Origin: a bacterium
GTDB lineage: Bacteria > Zhuqueibacterota > Zhuqueibacteria > Zhuqueibacterales > Zhuqueibacteraceae
Reading direction: 5' to 3'
Assembly: GCA_023150945.1 (NCBI GenBank)
Contig: JAKLJX010000006.1
Coordinates: forward strand, 248,001-312,000
Length of the DNA: 64,000 nucleotides
Both the position numbers and the translations under genes were made by a program. A model generated the notes under the pieces. That model saw only the letters and a program-made list of their open reading frames with translations, ran no database searches and was not told where the DNA came from. The first letter of the stretch is position 1. Every line of letters begins with the position of its first letter. Positions 27,836 through 35,990 of this stretch are shown here, one piece after another.

Positions 27836-30271
27836 CTATTGCCCGCGCCCGGCCAGCATGACATAGACGGTGTGCAGGATGATCTTCAAATCCATGCGCA
27901 GCGACATATTTTCAAGATAAAACAGATCATACTGCAGCTTCTGTTTCACGTCTTCCAGGGTGGCATCATAGGCGCCCTTGATTTGCGCCCAGCCGGTGAT
28001 GCCGGGCCGCACGCGCAGCCGCCGAGTGTAGAGCGGAATTTCCTTGCGCAGTTTTTCCACGAAATACGGCCGCTCCGGCCGCGGCCCCACAATGCTCATC
28101 TCCCCGCGCAGAACGTTGAGAAATTGCGGCACTTCATCCAACCGCCATTTACGCAAGAACCGGCCCACCCGCGTGATGCGCGGATCATCCTTGTCCGCCC
28201 ACTTCGGACCGGTGAGCTGCTCGGCGTTGGCAACCATCGACCGAAATTTGATGACTTCGAAAATGCGACCGTTCTTACCCACCCGCTCCTGCCGGTAAAA
28301 AGTGTTGCCGCGCGAATCCAGGCGAATCGCCAAAGCGAGCAGCAGCCACAGCGGCAGGCCCAGCACGATCACCAGCAGGGAGACGATCACATCGATCGCG
28401 CGTTTGGCCAGCCGTTCCCACGCCGGCATGTATTGCGGCAGGATCTCGATCAACGGGAAGCCGTAGATCTGATTGGTACGCGCCTGGCCGGTGATGATGC
28501 TGTAGAGATCGGGCATGATCTTGAGGCTCACCGGCAGACCGTCGGTCTGCGCGATGATCTTGACCAGCGCGTCTTGATCCTGCTTCTGCAGCGCGATCAG
28601 AATCTCCTCGACCTGATGGCGCAACACAATGTCGGCCAGGCGGTCAAGCACGCCCAGCACCGGCACCCCGTGAAAGCGATGCAGCTTGTCGGACTCGGCG
28701 GGCGCGACGAAGCCGATGACGCGATAGCCGAGCGCCGGATATTTGCTGACGTTTTGATACAGCTCGCGCGCCTTTTGCCCCCAGCCCACAATCACGGTGC
28801 GGTGCAGGCCGATGCCGTTTTCGAGCAGGCGGCGCTGCGTCGTGCGCAGCATCATGCGGCCGGTGATCACGGCACCGGCCACGAGGAGCCAGTAGCTCGC
28901 CAGCAGCATGCGGCCGCGCGAGATCGGATTCTCCAGGTCGCGCTCCCAATCCAGCGTCAGCAGAAAGATCAACAGCACGCCGCCGCCCACGATCTTCGCG
29001 ATGGCGATGGATTCATCCAGCCGTGAGGCGGCATTCCAGGCGCCATACAAGCCGAAGAGCAGAAACACCAAGAACCAGAAGGCAAAGATGAGGTTGGCGA
29101 GAAAAAAAGCGTGCTCAAAATCGAGAATGGCAAACAGGCCCAGCTCGGAGCGCAGATGCGCCCATGCGAAAAAGGCCGCGGTGATGGCGGTATAGTCGCT
29201 CAAGATCACCGCTGACTTTTCCACCCATTTGGGAATGGCGGCGCCCCAGCGTTTGCTGGCGATCAATCCCACCAGCGAACCGACGCCAAAGCCGAGATGA
29301 ATGACGGCCAGCACCGGCAGCAAGGCCGGCAGATGCCGCAGCCGGCTGCGCAGCGCCAACACCGTTGCCAGTGTGACATTGGCCGCGGCGTAGACCGCGC
29401 CGAGGGCAAGCACGCCCACCGCCGCCCAGGCCGTGGCCGGCGTGAGCAGCGCCAGAGTGGCCACTGCCAGGAGCAGCAGCGCCGGCAGCAGAAAGCGCAC
29501 GCGCAATTGCGCGCCGGTCTTCTTGGCGCGAATCGCCCAGGCATGGCCGTGCACGCCGGCCCATCCCAGCAAATCGAAAAGGTCTGCGCGCATGGTGAGG
29601 GCCGATTGAATGCGCGGGGAGAAATAGAGTGAATAGCCGTGTTGTTCCATGCGCGTCGCGGTGTCGTACTCATGGCCGGGCATTTCGTGTTCGAGCACGC
29701 CCGCGGCGCTCAAGGCCGCGCGGCGATAGGCGCCATGGAGCAAGGCCTCACGGCGCACGCCGCTGTGTGCTTCCTCCTGCGTGCCGGTGGGCAAAACCCA
29801 TTTCGAACCCAGGGCAATGCTGGCCGCCTGTTGCAGCCGGCCGGCGCCGCGATAGTGCAGGCGGCCACCCACGCCCGCGCTGCCGCTGGCCTGCAGTGCG
29901 GCAACGCTTTGCGCGATGAAATCATCAGCGAGCACGGCATTGGGCGCGACCGGAATGACAACATCCTGGGAATTGGCAGCGGCGCGGCGGGACAGGGTTT
30001 TGCGCGTTTTGGCATAGCTGCGGCGCACGCGCAGCGCCGGATTGGCCCGGGCAAAAGCGCGGATCGCTTTCTGCGTCGGCTCGTCCGGCGCTTCGGCGAT
30101 GATCAGGATTTCGATGAGAGGCAGCGGGTAGGTTTGACGCGCGAGGGAAGCGAGACACGCCGGCAGATACTGCGTGGCGCCCCGCAAGGGGATCACGATG
30201 GCGACCTGGGGAAGCACCTCCTCACGGGCAGGCACTGCTGCAGACGGCTGGCTGGGGCTGGGCAAGGCCAT
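27836..30271 (-). CDS. Fusion of a GT2-like module to a polyprenyl-phosphate sugar transferase
   Basis: The 811-residue protein has an N-terminal GT2-like domain (about 20-240) starting VAIVIPLRGATQYLPACL, then three helices (259-336), then a complete WbaP-type unit. That unit has four helices (353-470), a CoA-binding-like domain (RTVIVGWGQKARELY, 491-505), a helix (625-650) and the catalytic domain. The catalytic motifs are canonical: KFRSM at 675-679, LDEVPQ with the Asp-Glu dyad at 712-713, and VGPRPERP. It is the probable initiating enzyme that loads the first sugar phosphate on undecaprenyl phosphate. The GT2-like module lacks a clear DxD (it reads VAPNAVLADD), so its activity is doubtful. 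The region from 353 aligns with the plus-strand paralogue at 24.9 kb. Confidence 0.88.
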   Translation of the reverse strand: MALPSPSQPSAAVPAREEVLPQVAIVIPLRGATQYLPACLASLARQTYPLPLIEILIIAEAPDEPTQKAIRAFARANPALRVRRSYAKTRKTLSRRAAANSQDVVIPVAPNAVLADDFIAQSVAALQASGSAGVGGRLHYRGAGRLQQAASIALGSKWVLPTGTQEEAHSGVRREALLHGAYRRAALSAAGVLEHEMPGHEYDTATRMEQHGYSLYFSPRIQSALTMRADLFDLLGWAGVHGHAWAIRAKKTGAQLRVRFLLPALLLLAVATLALLTPATAWAAVGVLALGAVYAAANVTLATVLALRSRLRHLPALLPVLAVIHLGFGVGSLVGLIASKRWGAAIPKWVEKSAVILSDYTAITAAFFAWAHLRSELGLFAILDFEHAFFLANLIFAFWFLVFLLFGLYGAWNAASRLDESIAIAKIVGGGVLLIFLLTLDWERDLENPISRGRMLLASYWLLVAGAVITGRMMLRTTQRRLLENGIGLHRTVIVGWGQKARELYQNVSKYPALGYRVIGFVAPAESDKLHRFHGVPVLGVLDRLADIVLRHQVEEILIALQKQDQDALVKIIAQTDGLPVSLKIMPDLYSIITGQARTNQIYGFPLIEILPQYMPAWERLAKRAIDVIVSLLVIVLGLPLWLLLALAIRLDSRGNTFYRQERVGKNGRIFEVIKFRSMVANAEQLTGPKWADKDDPRITRVGRFLRKWRLDEVPQFLNVLRGEMSIVGPRPERPYFVEKLRKEIPLYTRRLRVRPGITGWAQIKGAYDATLEDVKQKLQYDLFYLENMSLRMDLKIILHTVYVMLAGRGQ

Positions 30272-30285
30272 GCGCTTCGCACTCC

Positions 30286-30344
30286 GAAAAAGAAAACCAC
30301 GAATTTCACCAAAAGAACGGCGACAATCTGTGAAATTCGTGGTT
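30286..30344 (-). terminator. Intrinsic terminator after the UDP-sugar dehydrogenase
   Basis: A perfect 15-bp inverted repeat (AACCACGAATTTCAC at 30295-30309 and its complement at 30330-30344) encloses a 20-base loop. On the minus strand it is followed at once by TTTTCTTTTT. It separates the dehydrogenase from the downstream fusion gene, which therefore probably has its own promoter or depends on readthrough. Confidence 0.75.
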
Positions 30345-30396
30345 CATTTTCAATGCTGAAGTACAGCCGTCTGCGCCGGTGGCCGGCCCGCAGTTC

Positions 30397-31764
30397 TCAA
30401 TGGTCCTCGTGATGGCGCATCACATCGGGGATCGAGTTGGTGCCGCAGCCGAGCTTCACGACTTTGCGCTTGTAGTTCTTGCCGTTCACCGCGCCGTTGG
30501 TGGCATTGCGCGTGTCCACCACCAGCCTGGCATTCTTGACGATCATGTCGTAATCATAGGCATCGTGGTTGGTTGCAATCACCACGCAATCCGCGCTTTG
30601 AATCAGCTTGGCGGTGAGCCGGCGCGAGCGATAGAGCTTGCCGTTGACTTTGAGCGTGGGCACCCAGGGATCGTTGTATTCCATCCGGCGGCCGCCGCGA
30701 TTGTAGAGCAGCTCCATCAACTTCACCGCCGGCGAATTGCGCGTGTCATCCACATTCTTTTTGAAGGCCGCGCCCAGCACCAGAATCCTGGCGTCGCGGA
30801 TGGCCACGCCATGATGCGAGAGCGAGCGGATGATCAAATCCAGCACGTAATAGGGCATGTTCTCGTTGGTCTGCGCCGCCAGCTCGATGAAACTGGTGTG
30901 AAAGTCATACTCGCGCGCCTTCCAACTCAGATAGTAGGGATCGACCAGAATGCAATGGCCGCCGATGCCGGGTCCGGGCCAGAAGGGCATGAAGCCGAAG
31001 GGCTTGGTCGAAGCCGCCTGCACCACTTCCCAAATGTCCACGCCTTCCATGCGGTCGCAGAGCTGCGCCAGCTCGTTCACCAGCGCGATGTTGACCGAGC
31101 GGAAGATGTTCTCCAGCAACTTGGTCATTTCCGCGGCTTTGGGATTGGAAAGCTCGTGCACGTCGGTCACAATCTTGCGCGAAACCGCTGCCGCCAGCTT
31201 CGTGCACTTCTTGGTTACGCCGCCCACCACCACCGGCGTGGTCGCAGTGGTGAATCTCTTGTTGCCGGGATCGATGCGCTCGGGCGAGAACGCCAGATAG
31301 AAGTCCTTGCCCACGGTGAGCTTCTGCGCTTCCAGAATCGGCTGCACCACTTTCTCCGTGGTTTCGGGATAGGTGGTGGATTTCAGGATGATCAATTGAT
31401 CCTTGCGCAAGCCGGAGGCGATGCCGTTGGCCGCGCTCACGATGTAGGAGACATCCGGCTCTTTGTTGTTGGTGAAGGGGGTGGGCACGCAGATGAAGAT
31501 GACATCCGCCTTGCCGATGCCTTTGAAATCGGTCTGGCCTTCCAGCTTGCCGGCCTTCACCAATTCCGCCAGCTTGTCTTTGTCCACGTCATCGATGTAA
31601 TTCTGGCCCTTGTTGAGCTTGGTGATCTTGCGCTCATCCAAATCGATTCCCACGGTGTCATAGCCGGCGGCGGCATATTCGACGGCCAGAGGCAGGCCGA
31701 CGTAGCCCAAGCCGATGACGGCGATCTTCGCGCTTCCGTTTTCAATCTTCTGTTCCAGCGTCAC
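30397..31764 (-). CDS. Nucleotide-sugar dehydrogenase (UDP-HexNAc 6-dehydrogenase type)
   Basis: The 455-residue enzyme oxidises C6 of a UDP-sugar to the uronic acid with two NAD+. It has the N-terminal Rossmann motif IAVIGLGYVGLP, FICVPTP, the central dimer helix, and the catalytic Cys271 in GPGIGGHCILVDPYYL. The motif pattern fits UDP-GlcNAc or UDP-ManNAc dehydrogenases (WbpA/WecC) better than UDP-glucose dehydrogenase. With the wecB gene at 14.7 kb it could make UDP-ManNAcA. The start is a GTG at 31764 after GGAAGGAGTGCACCT; an upstream TTG reading is less likely. Confidence 0.92.
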   Translation of the reverse strand: MTLEQKIENGSAKIAVIGLGYVGLPLAVEYAAAGYDTVGIDLDERKITKLNKGQNYIDDVDKDKLAELVKAGKLEGQTDFKGIGKADVIFICVPTPFTNNKEPDVSYIVSAANGIASGLRKDQLIILKSTTYPETTEKVVQPILEAQKLTVGKDFYLAFSPERIDPGNKRFTTATTPVVVGGVTKKCTKLAAAVSRKIVTDVHELSNPKAAEMTKLLENIFRSVNIALVNELAQLCDRMEGVDIWEVVQAASTKPFGFMPFWPGPGIGGHCILVDPYYLSWKAREYDFHTSFIELAAQTNENMPYYVLDLIIRSLSHHGVAIRDARILVLGAAFKKNVDDTRNSPAVKLMELLYNRGGRRMEYNDPWVPTLKVNGKLYRSRRLTAKLIQSADCVVIATNHDAYDYDMIVKNARLVVDTRNATNGAVNGKNYKRKVVKLGCGTNSIPDVMRHHEDH

Positions 31765-31918
31765 AGGTGCACTCCTTCCAATGGTTATCCTCAAAGTACG
31801 AGCCTACCCACAGGCGGCTTTGGGAAATGATAAAAGCATCGCTCAGGTTAAACTTAATCCGGAGGAATAAAGTCGTGCCTCGGGCGAGGGGTGTAAACAG
31901 GCAGGGACGAAATCAACC

Positions 31919-32923
31919 TTACAATGATTTGCCATAGTTTTTTCGGTAAAACTCGAGATATTCGCCGCTTTTCAGTTTCTCCCACCACCAGCGATTTTGC
32001 GCATACCAATCGATCGTATGTTCCAGCGCCGCTTCCAGCGTGTGTTGCGGCCGCCAGCCCAGGCCGGCAATCTTGCCGCAGTCCACGGAATAGCGGCGGT
32101 CATGGCCGAGCCGGTCGGTGACAAAAGTCTTGAGCGTCGCGGGCTTGTTCAGCCGGGCCAGAATGAAATCGGTGATTTCCAAATTCGTGCGTTCGTTGCC
32201 GCCGCCGATGTTGTACACTTCGCCGGGCTGGCCCTGCGCCAGCAAGAAGTGAATGGCGTCGCAATGATCTTCCACATAGATCCAATCGCGCACGTTCTTG
32301 CCGTCGCCGTAGATCGGCAGCGGCTTGTCCTCGATGGCATTGGTGACGAACAGCGAGATCAGCTTTTCGGGATATTGATAGGGTCCGAAATTGTTCGAGC
32401 AGCGCGTGATGATCACCGGCAGGCCGTAGGTGACAAAGTAGGAATAGGCCAGCCGGTCGGCGCCCGCTTTCGAGGCCGAGTAGGGACTCGAGGGCATCAA
32501 CGCGTCGGTCTCTTTGAACGAACCGTTTTCGATGCTGCCGTAGACTTCGTCCGTGGAAATTTGAATGAACTTGCTGACGCCGTGCCGGCGGCTGGCGTCC
32601 AACAGGACAAAAGCGCCAAACACATCGGTGCGAATGAACGCATCCGGGCCGCCGATGGAGCGGTCCACGTGGCTTTCCGCCGCAAAATTCACCACCACCT
32701 CGACGCCGTCCATCAGCTCATCCACCAAGCCGGCGTCGCAAATATCGCCCTTCACGAAGCGATAGTTGGGATGGCCTTTGATGTCGCGCAGATTCTCGAG
32801 ATTCCCGGCATAAGTGAGTTTGTCGAGATTGATCACCTCCACGTCGTCATGCCGGCGCAACAAGTAGTGGACGAAATTGCTGCCGATGAAGCCGGCGCCG
32901 CCGGTCACGAGGATTTTTCGCAT
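31919..32923 (-). CDS. rfbB: dTDP-glucose 4,6-dehydratase
   Basis: A 334-residue extended short-chain dehydrogenase that converts dTDP-glucose to dTDP-4-keto-6-deoxyglucose, the entry to dTDP-rhamnose and other deoxysugars. TGGAGFIG at residues 7-14, ESHVDRSI, STDEVYG with the catalytic Asp-Glu, YSASKAG and RCSNNFGPYQ are all family marks. The ATG at 32923 follows AAGGAAGGGACC. The rmlA, rmlC and rmlD genes are not in the window. It lies upstream of the dehydrogenase gene with a 154-bp gap. Confidence 0.95.
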   Translation of the reverse strand: MRKILVTGGAGFIGSNFVHYLLRRHDDVEVINLDKLTYAGNLENLRDIKGHPNYRFVKGDICDAGLVDELMDGVEVVVNFAAESHVDRSIGGPDAFIRTDVFGAFVLLDASRRHGVSKFIQISTDEVYGSIENGSFKETDALMPSSPYSASKAGADRLAYSYFVTYGLPVIITRCSNNFGPYQYPEKLISLFVTNAIEDKPLPIYGDGKNVRDWIYVEDHCDAIHFLLAQGQPGEVYNIGGGNERTNLEITDFILARLNKPATLKTFVTDRLGHDRRYSVDCGKIAGLGWRPQHTLEAALEHTIDWYAQNRWWWEKLKSGEYLEFYRKNYGKSL

Positions 32924-32998
32924 GGTCCCTTCCTTGGTTGAGTTCGCCACACAAGTTGCGGTATCGATCCCGCTGCCGCGCTCGAAAAAAAGATGGCG

Positions 32999-33027
32999 AA
33001 TTTAAACATAGCCGTTCCGAAAGTCAA
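32999..33027 (-). promoter_or_regulatory. Sigma70-type promoter for the dTDP-glucose dehydratase gene
   Basis: Minus strand TTGACT (33027-33022), a 17-bp spacer and TAAATT (33004-32999), about 75 bp upstream of the start at 32923. It has the same layout as the rpmH promoter. Confidence 0.6.
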
Positions 33028-33102
33028 CAATGGCCTCTTGCTGCCGGGCTGCGGAATTCACTCGACTGAAAGTCAATGACTTGGCGCTGCTTCACCGTTT
33101 CA

Positions 33103-33160
33103 GCATGAGAAACTGTCTCATGCCGGCTAACCCTGGCAAGCGCAATTGCGGCTTGCCGGC
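33103..33160 (-). terminator. Two hairpins downstream of the amidohydrolase gene
   Basis: GCATGAGA (33103-33110) and TCTCATGC (33116-33123) form a perfect 8-bp stem with loop AACTG. A second stem pairs CTGGCAAGC with GCTTGCCGG around GCAATTGC (about 33133-33160). No strong T-run follows, so the terminator role is tentative. Confidence 0.35.
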
Positions 33161-33190
33161 CGGATTTGTAGGTCTCTTATCATCATCGAG

Positions 33191-34873
33191 TTAAGCCGGC
33201 GCACGCAGCACTTTTCCCGCCAGCGTGCCGGTGAATTTTTCCTGGTCAATGACGAGTTGGCCGTTCACGATAACAAAAGGAATGCCAACCGGATACTGAT
33301 GCGGTTCTGACCACGTGGCGCGATCGGCAACGGTCTTGGGATCAAAGACAACCACATCCGCCCAGCAACCGAGCTTCAGCACGCCGCGTTCACGCATGCC
33401 CAAAGTCTGCGCGGGCAGCGCGGTCATCTTGCGCACCGCCTCGCCCAGCGTCATGAGGCCCTGTTCGCGCACATACTTTCCCAACACCCGCGGAAAAGTG
33501 CCGAACGAGCGCGGATGCGGATTGCCGCTGCGCAACACGCCCTGCTCCGCCAACGCCGAACCGTCGCTGGCGGGCATGCAGTAGGAATCGGCCAGAAGCC
33601 CGGCCGTGTCTTCTTCGCGCATGGCGAATCCCACCATGCCGCCCCCGCCCTTTTCGATGAAGAGGAACTGCACCAACAGGTCAAAGGGATCAGCGCCCGC
33701 CTGCGCCAATTCGGCAAGATTCATACCTTCATACTCCTTGCGGCGCGGATGGTTGGGCAGGCTGGAGATCATCACGGATTGCCAGCCGCCGATCTTGTCG
33801 GCCTCGTATTGCACGAGCGGCCGCAGTTGCGTGCGCACCTGCACGTCTTGCAGACGTTGCACGAACGCTTCGTTGCCGCCGGCGCGACTCCACAACGGAA
33901 ACAACGAAGCCAGTCCGGTGGCATAGGCGGTGTAGGGATAGCGATCGCAGGTCACGCGCAGGCCGGCTTGGCGCGCGGCCGCCAGTCTCGCCAGCATCTC
34001 CGGCTGCTTGTGCCAGTTGTTGTGGCCGGATGCTTTGATGTGAGAAATGTTGAGCGCGACGCCCGCATCCTGCGCAATGCGAATTGCCTCCGCCACCGCC
34101 TCCAGCAAGGTGTCGTCTTCGTTGCGCATGTGGGTGGAGTAAATCGTCCTGCCGGCTGCGGCCTTGCACAGCGCAATGATTTCCTCGGTGCTGGCAAAGC
34201 TGCCCGGCGTGTATTCCAATCCCGAAGAAATGCCGCAGGCGCCCTGCTGCAATGCCGTGCGCAGCAGCGCCTGCATCTGCGCGATTTCCTCCGCAGCCGC
34301 GGGGCGACCTTCCAGGCCGACCGCGAGCTGGCGCAGCGTGCCCTGCCCCACCATGCTGGCGGCGTTGGTGATCATGCCGCCGGCTTCGAGGCGCCGAAAA
34401 TAGCCGGTGAAATCCCGCCATTCGACCGCGAGACCGAAGCGCTTGCTCAGATCTTCGTGCAGCTCGGCGCGCATTTTTTCATTCAACGGTGCCAGGGAGT
34501 CGCCGTCCTGCCCGAGAATTTCAGTGGTGACGCCCTGCCGGATTTTGGACTGTGCCTCACCGCCGAGCAGCAACTCTTCGTCGCTGTGACTGTGAAAGTC
34601 GATGAAGCCCGGCGCAACCGCCAGGCCGGTGACCTCGAGCGAGCGTTTGGCTTTGCGCTCGCGTAAATCGCCGAAAGCGGCGATGCGGCCGTCCTTCACG
34701 CCCAGGTCGCTGAGAATGCCGGCTTGGCCGCTGCCGTCATAAAGCAGCCCGCCGATCAGCAGCAGATCGAATTCGTACCAGGAAGCGCAGGCCGCGCCGA
34801 GCAGCGGCGCAGTCGCCAGCGCGCCGGCCAGGCCGGTTTTCAAAAAATCCCGCCGGGAATACTGTTTGGCCAT
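33191..34873 (-). CDS. Tat-exported D-aminoacylase-like amidohydrolase
   Basis: A 560-residue metal-dependent amidohydrolase of the N-acyl-D-amino-acid deacylase group. The N-terminus has a twin-arginine signal (SRRDFLKTGLAGALATAPLLGAA), so it is exported folded. The metal site begins with FHSHSDEE (His94 and His96), followed by the EILGQDG region, STHMRNE, SHIKASG and a final Asp in ASDGSALAE. The C-terminal beta domain ends near the stop. The start at 34873 follows CGGAGGAGAG. The likely role is deacylation of N-acyl-D-amino acids or a related cyclic or N-acyl substrate; the substrate is not determined by sequence. Confidence 0.88.
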   Translation of the reverse strand: MAKQYSRRDFLKTGLAGALATAPLLGAACASWYEFDLLLIGGLLYDGSGQAGILSDLGVKDGRIAAFGDLRERKAKRSLEVTGLAVAPGFIDFHSHSDEELLLGGEAQSKIRQGVTTEILGQDGDSLAPLNEKMRAELHEDLSKRFGLAVEWRDFTGYFRRLEAGGMITNAASMVGQGTLRQLAVGLEGRPAAAEEIAQMQALLRTALQQGACGISSGLEYTPGSFASTEEIIALCKAAAGRTIYSTHMRNEDDTLLEAVAEAIRIAQDAGVALNISHIKASGHNNWHKQPEMLARLAAARQAGLRVTCDRYPYTAYATGLASLFPLWSRAGGNEAFVQRLQDVQVRTQLRPLVQYEADKIGGWQSVMISSLPNHPRRKEYEGMNLAELAQAGADPFDLLVQFLFIEKGGGGMVGFAMREEDTAGLLADSYCMPASDGSALAEQGVLRSGNPHPRSFGTFPRVLGKYVREQGLMTLGEAVRKMTALPAQTLGMRERGVLKLGCWADVVVFDPKTVADRATWSEPHQYPVGIPFVIVNGQLVIDQEKFTGTLAGKVLRAPA

Positions 34874-34986
34874 CTCTCCTCCGTGATGAAATTGGCGCAA
34901 TATAGCCGCGCCTCGCTGGAGAAGCAAGGGCATTTCTGGCAGAATCGCGGTTGCCTGTGGCCAAAACTCTGTTATCTTGAGCGTTT

Positions 34987-35204
34987 GTAGTAATGCCTTC
35001 AGGCATTCAGCGTTCATGACGTGAAGGCTTTGTTTGTAGTAATGCCTTCAGGCATTCAGCGCTCATGACGCAAAGGCTTTGTTTGTAGTGATGCCTTCAG
35101 GCATTCAGCGCTCATGACGCAAAGACTCTCTGTTTTCCATGAGTCCAACTCGAGACCTCAAGCGCGACGCCTAAAGGCGTTACTACAAGCCATTGCGTTA
35201 CTAC
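34987..35204. repeat. REP array upstream of the REP-associated transposase gene
   Basis: Most of the 349-bp gap before the transposase gene. Three 49-bp tandem units start at 34987, 35036 and 35085. Each begins GTAGTNATGCCTTCAGGCAT, a GTAG foot followed by a palindrome. Two inverted units follow, ACGCCTAAAGGCGTTACTAC at 35167-35186 and a partial one at 35192-35204. Head-to-tail plus inverted order is that of bacterial interspersed mosaic elements. Confidence 0.8.
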
Positions 35205-35222
35205 AAACCCGGGAGCACCGCA

Positions 35223-35822
35223 ATGCCTTACGAATACCGCCGTATGACGCCGGAACAGCGTGAAGCAGTTGTACGTTCGCGCGCCGCCAAAGGGTATCCC
35301 CTGCACGCCCCGCCGCATCCGCTCAAGGAAAGAGCCTACTATCTGCTCTCGGCTGCCAATTTTGAACACCGGCCCATCATGGCAAGCCTCGCCCGCCGCA
35401 CGGAATTTCAAAAACGGGTTTTGGATAAACTTCAAGAGAGTGGAATTGAAATCGCGGCGTGGGTCTTTTTGCCGAATCACTATCACCTGCTGGCCTATGT
35501 GCCGATGTTCCCGAAGCTGTCTTTTCTATTCAACGGGCTGCACGGCGCCACCTCCCGCAGGTGGAACCAGGAAGACGGCCAAATCGGCCGCACGGTGTGG
35601 TACAAGTTCAATGATCGCATGATCCGCGGGGAAGCGCACTTCTTCACGACTCTGAATTACATTCACTACAATCCGGTGCGGCACGGCTACACGAAACGGA
35701 TGGACGCGTGGGAGTGGTCAAGCTTTGGCTGGTATCTCGAGGAAATGGGGCGTGATCGATTGGTGGAGATTTGGAGGAAATACCCTCTCAGGAACTACGG
35801 CAAAAAGTGGGATACTTTTTAG
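35223..35822 (+). CDS. REP-associated tyrosine transposase (RAYT, Y1 HUH family)
   Basis: About 199 residues. The HUH motif is in LPNHYHLLAYV and the catalytic Tyr is in NYIHYNPVRHGY, the two diagnostic elements of the Y1 transposase fold related to IS200/IS605. Family members cut and mobilise short REP palindromes with a GTAG foot. Such palindromes lie on both sides here in opposite orientations, so enzyme and substrate are together. The ATG at 35223 follows GGGAGCACCGCA and the frame is intact. RAYT genes are usually single-copy and kept by the host rather than behaving as ordinary insertion sequences. Confidence 0.9.
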   Translation: MPYEYRRMTPEQREAVVRSRAAKGYPLHAPPHPLKERAYYLLSAANFEHRPIMASLARRTEFQKRVLDKLQESGIEIAAWVFLPNHYHLLAYVPMFPKLSFLFNGLHGATSRRWNQEDGQIGRTVWYKFNDRMIRGEAHFFTTLNYIHYNPVRHGYTKRMDAWEWSSFGWYLEEMGRDRLVEIWRKYPLRNYGKKWDTF

Positions 35823-35837
35823 TGCTTGTCAGCGTTC

Positions 35838-35966
35838 GTAGTAATGCCTTCAGGCATAGTGCCTTGGGCACGAGGAAGTGCTACGCCTTCTGAGAGGCAT
35901 GCTCCTGGCTCCAAGCCAAACGCCTGAAGGCGCTACTTCAAGCCGCACGCCTGAAGGCATCACTAC
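35838..35966. repeat. REP array downstream of the RAYT gene
   Basis: A direct unit GTAGTAATGCCTTCAGGCAT is at 35838-35857. Two inverted units are at 35920-35936 (ACGCCTGAAGGCGCTAC) and 35947-35966 (ACGCCTGAAGGCATCACTAC). With the upstream array it brackets the transposase gene. The last unit ends 25 bp before the TPR gene stop. Confidence 0.78.
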
Positions 35967-35990
35967 AAGCGACTACACGCCTTTCCTTCC

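Noticed and set aside
30379-31830. Long plus-strand open frame across the UDP-sugar dehydrogenase gene
   Set aside because: Antisense shadow; His/Ala/Leu/Arg-rich composition typical of reversed GC-rich genes.
34987-35130. CRISPR array
   Set aside because: Units are tandem with almost identical spacers and form REP palindromes beside a RAYT gene; no cas genes are present.
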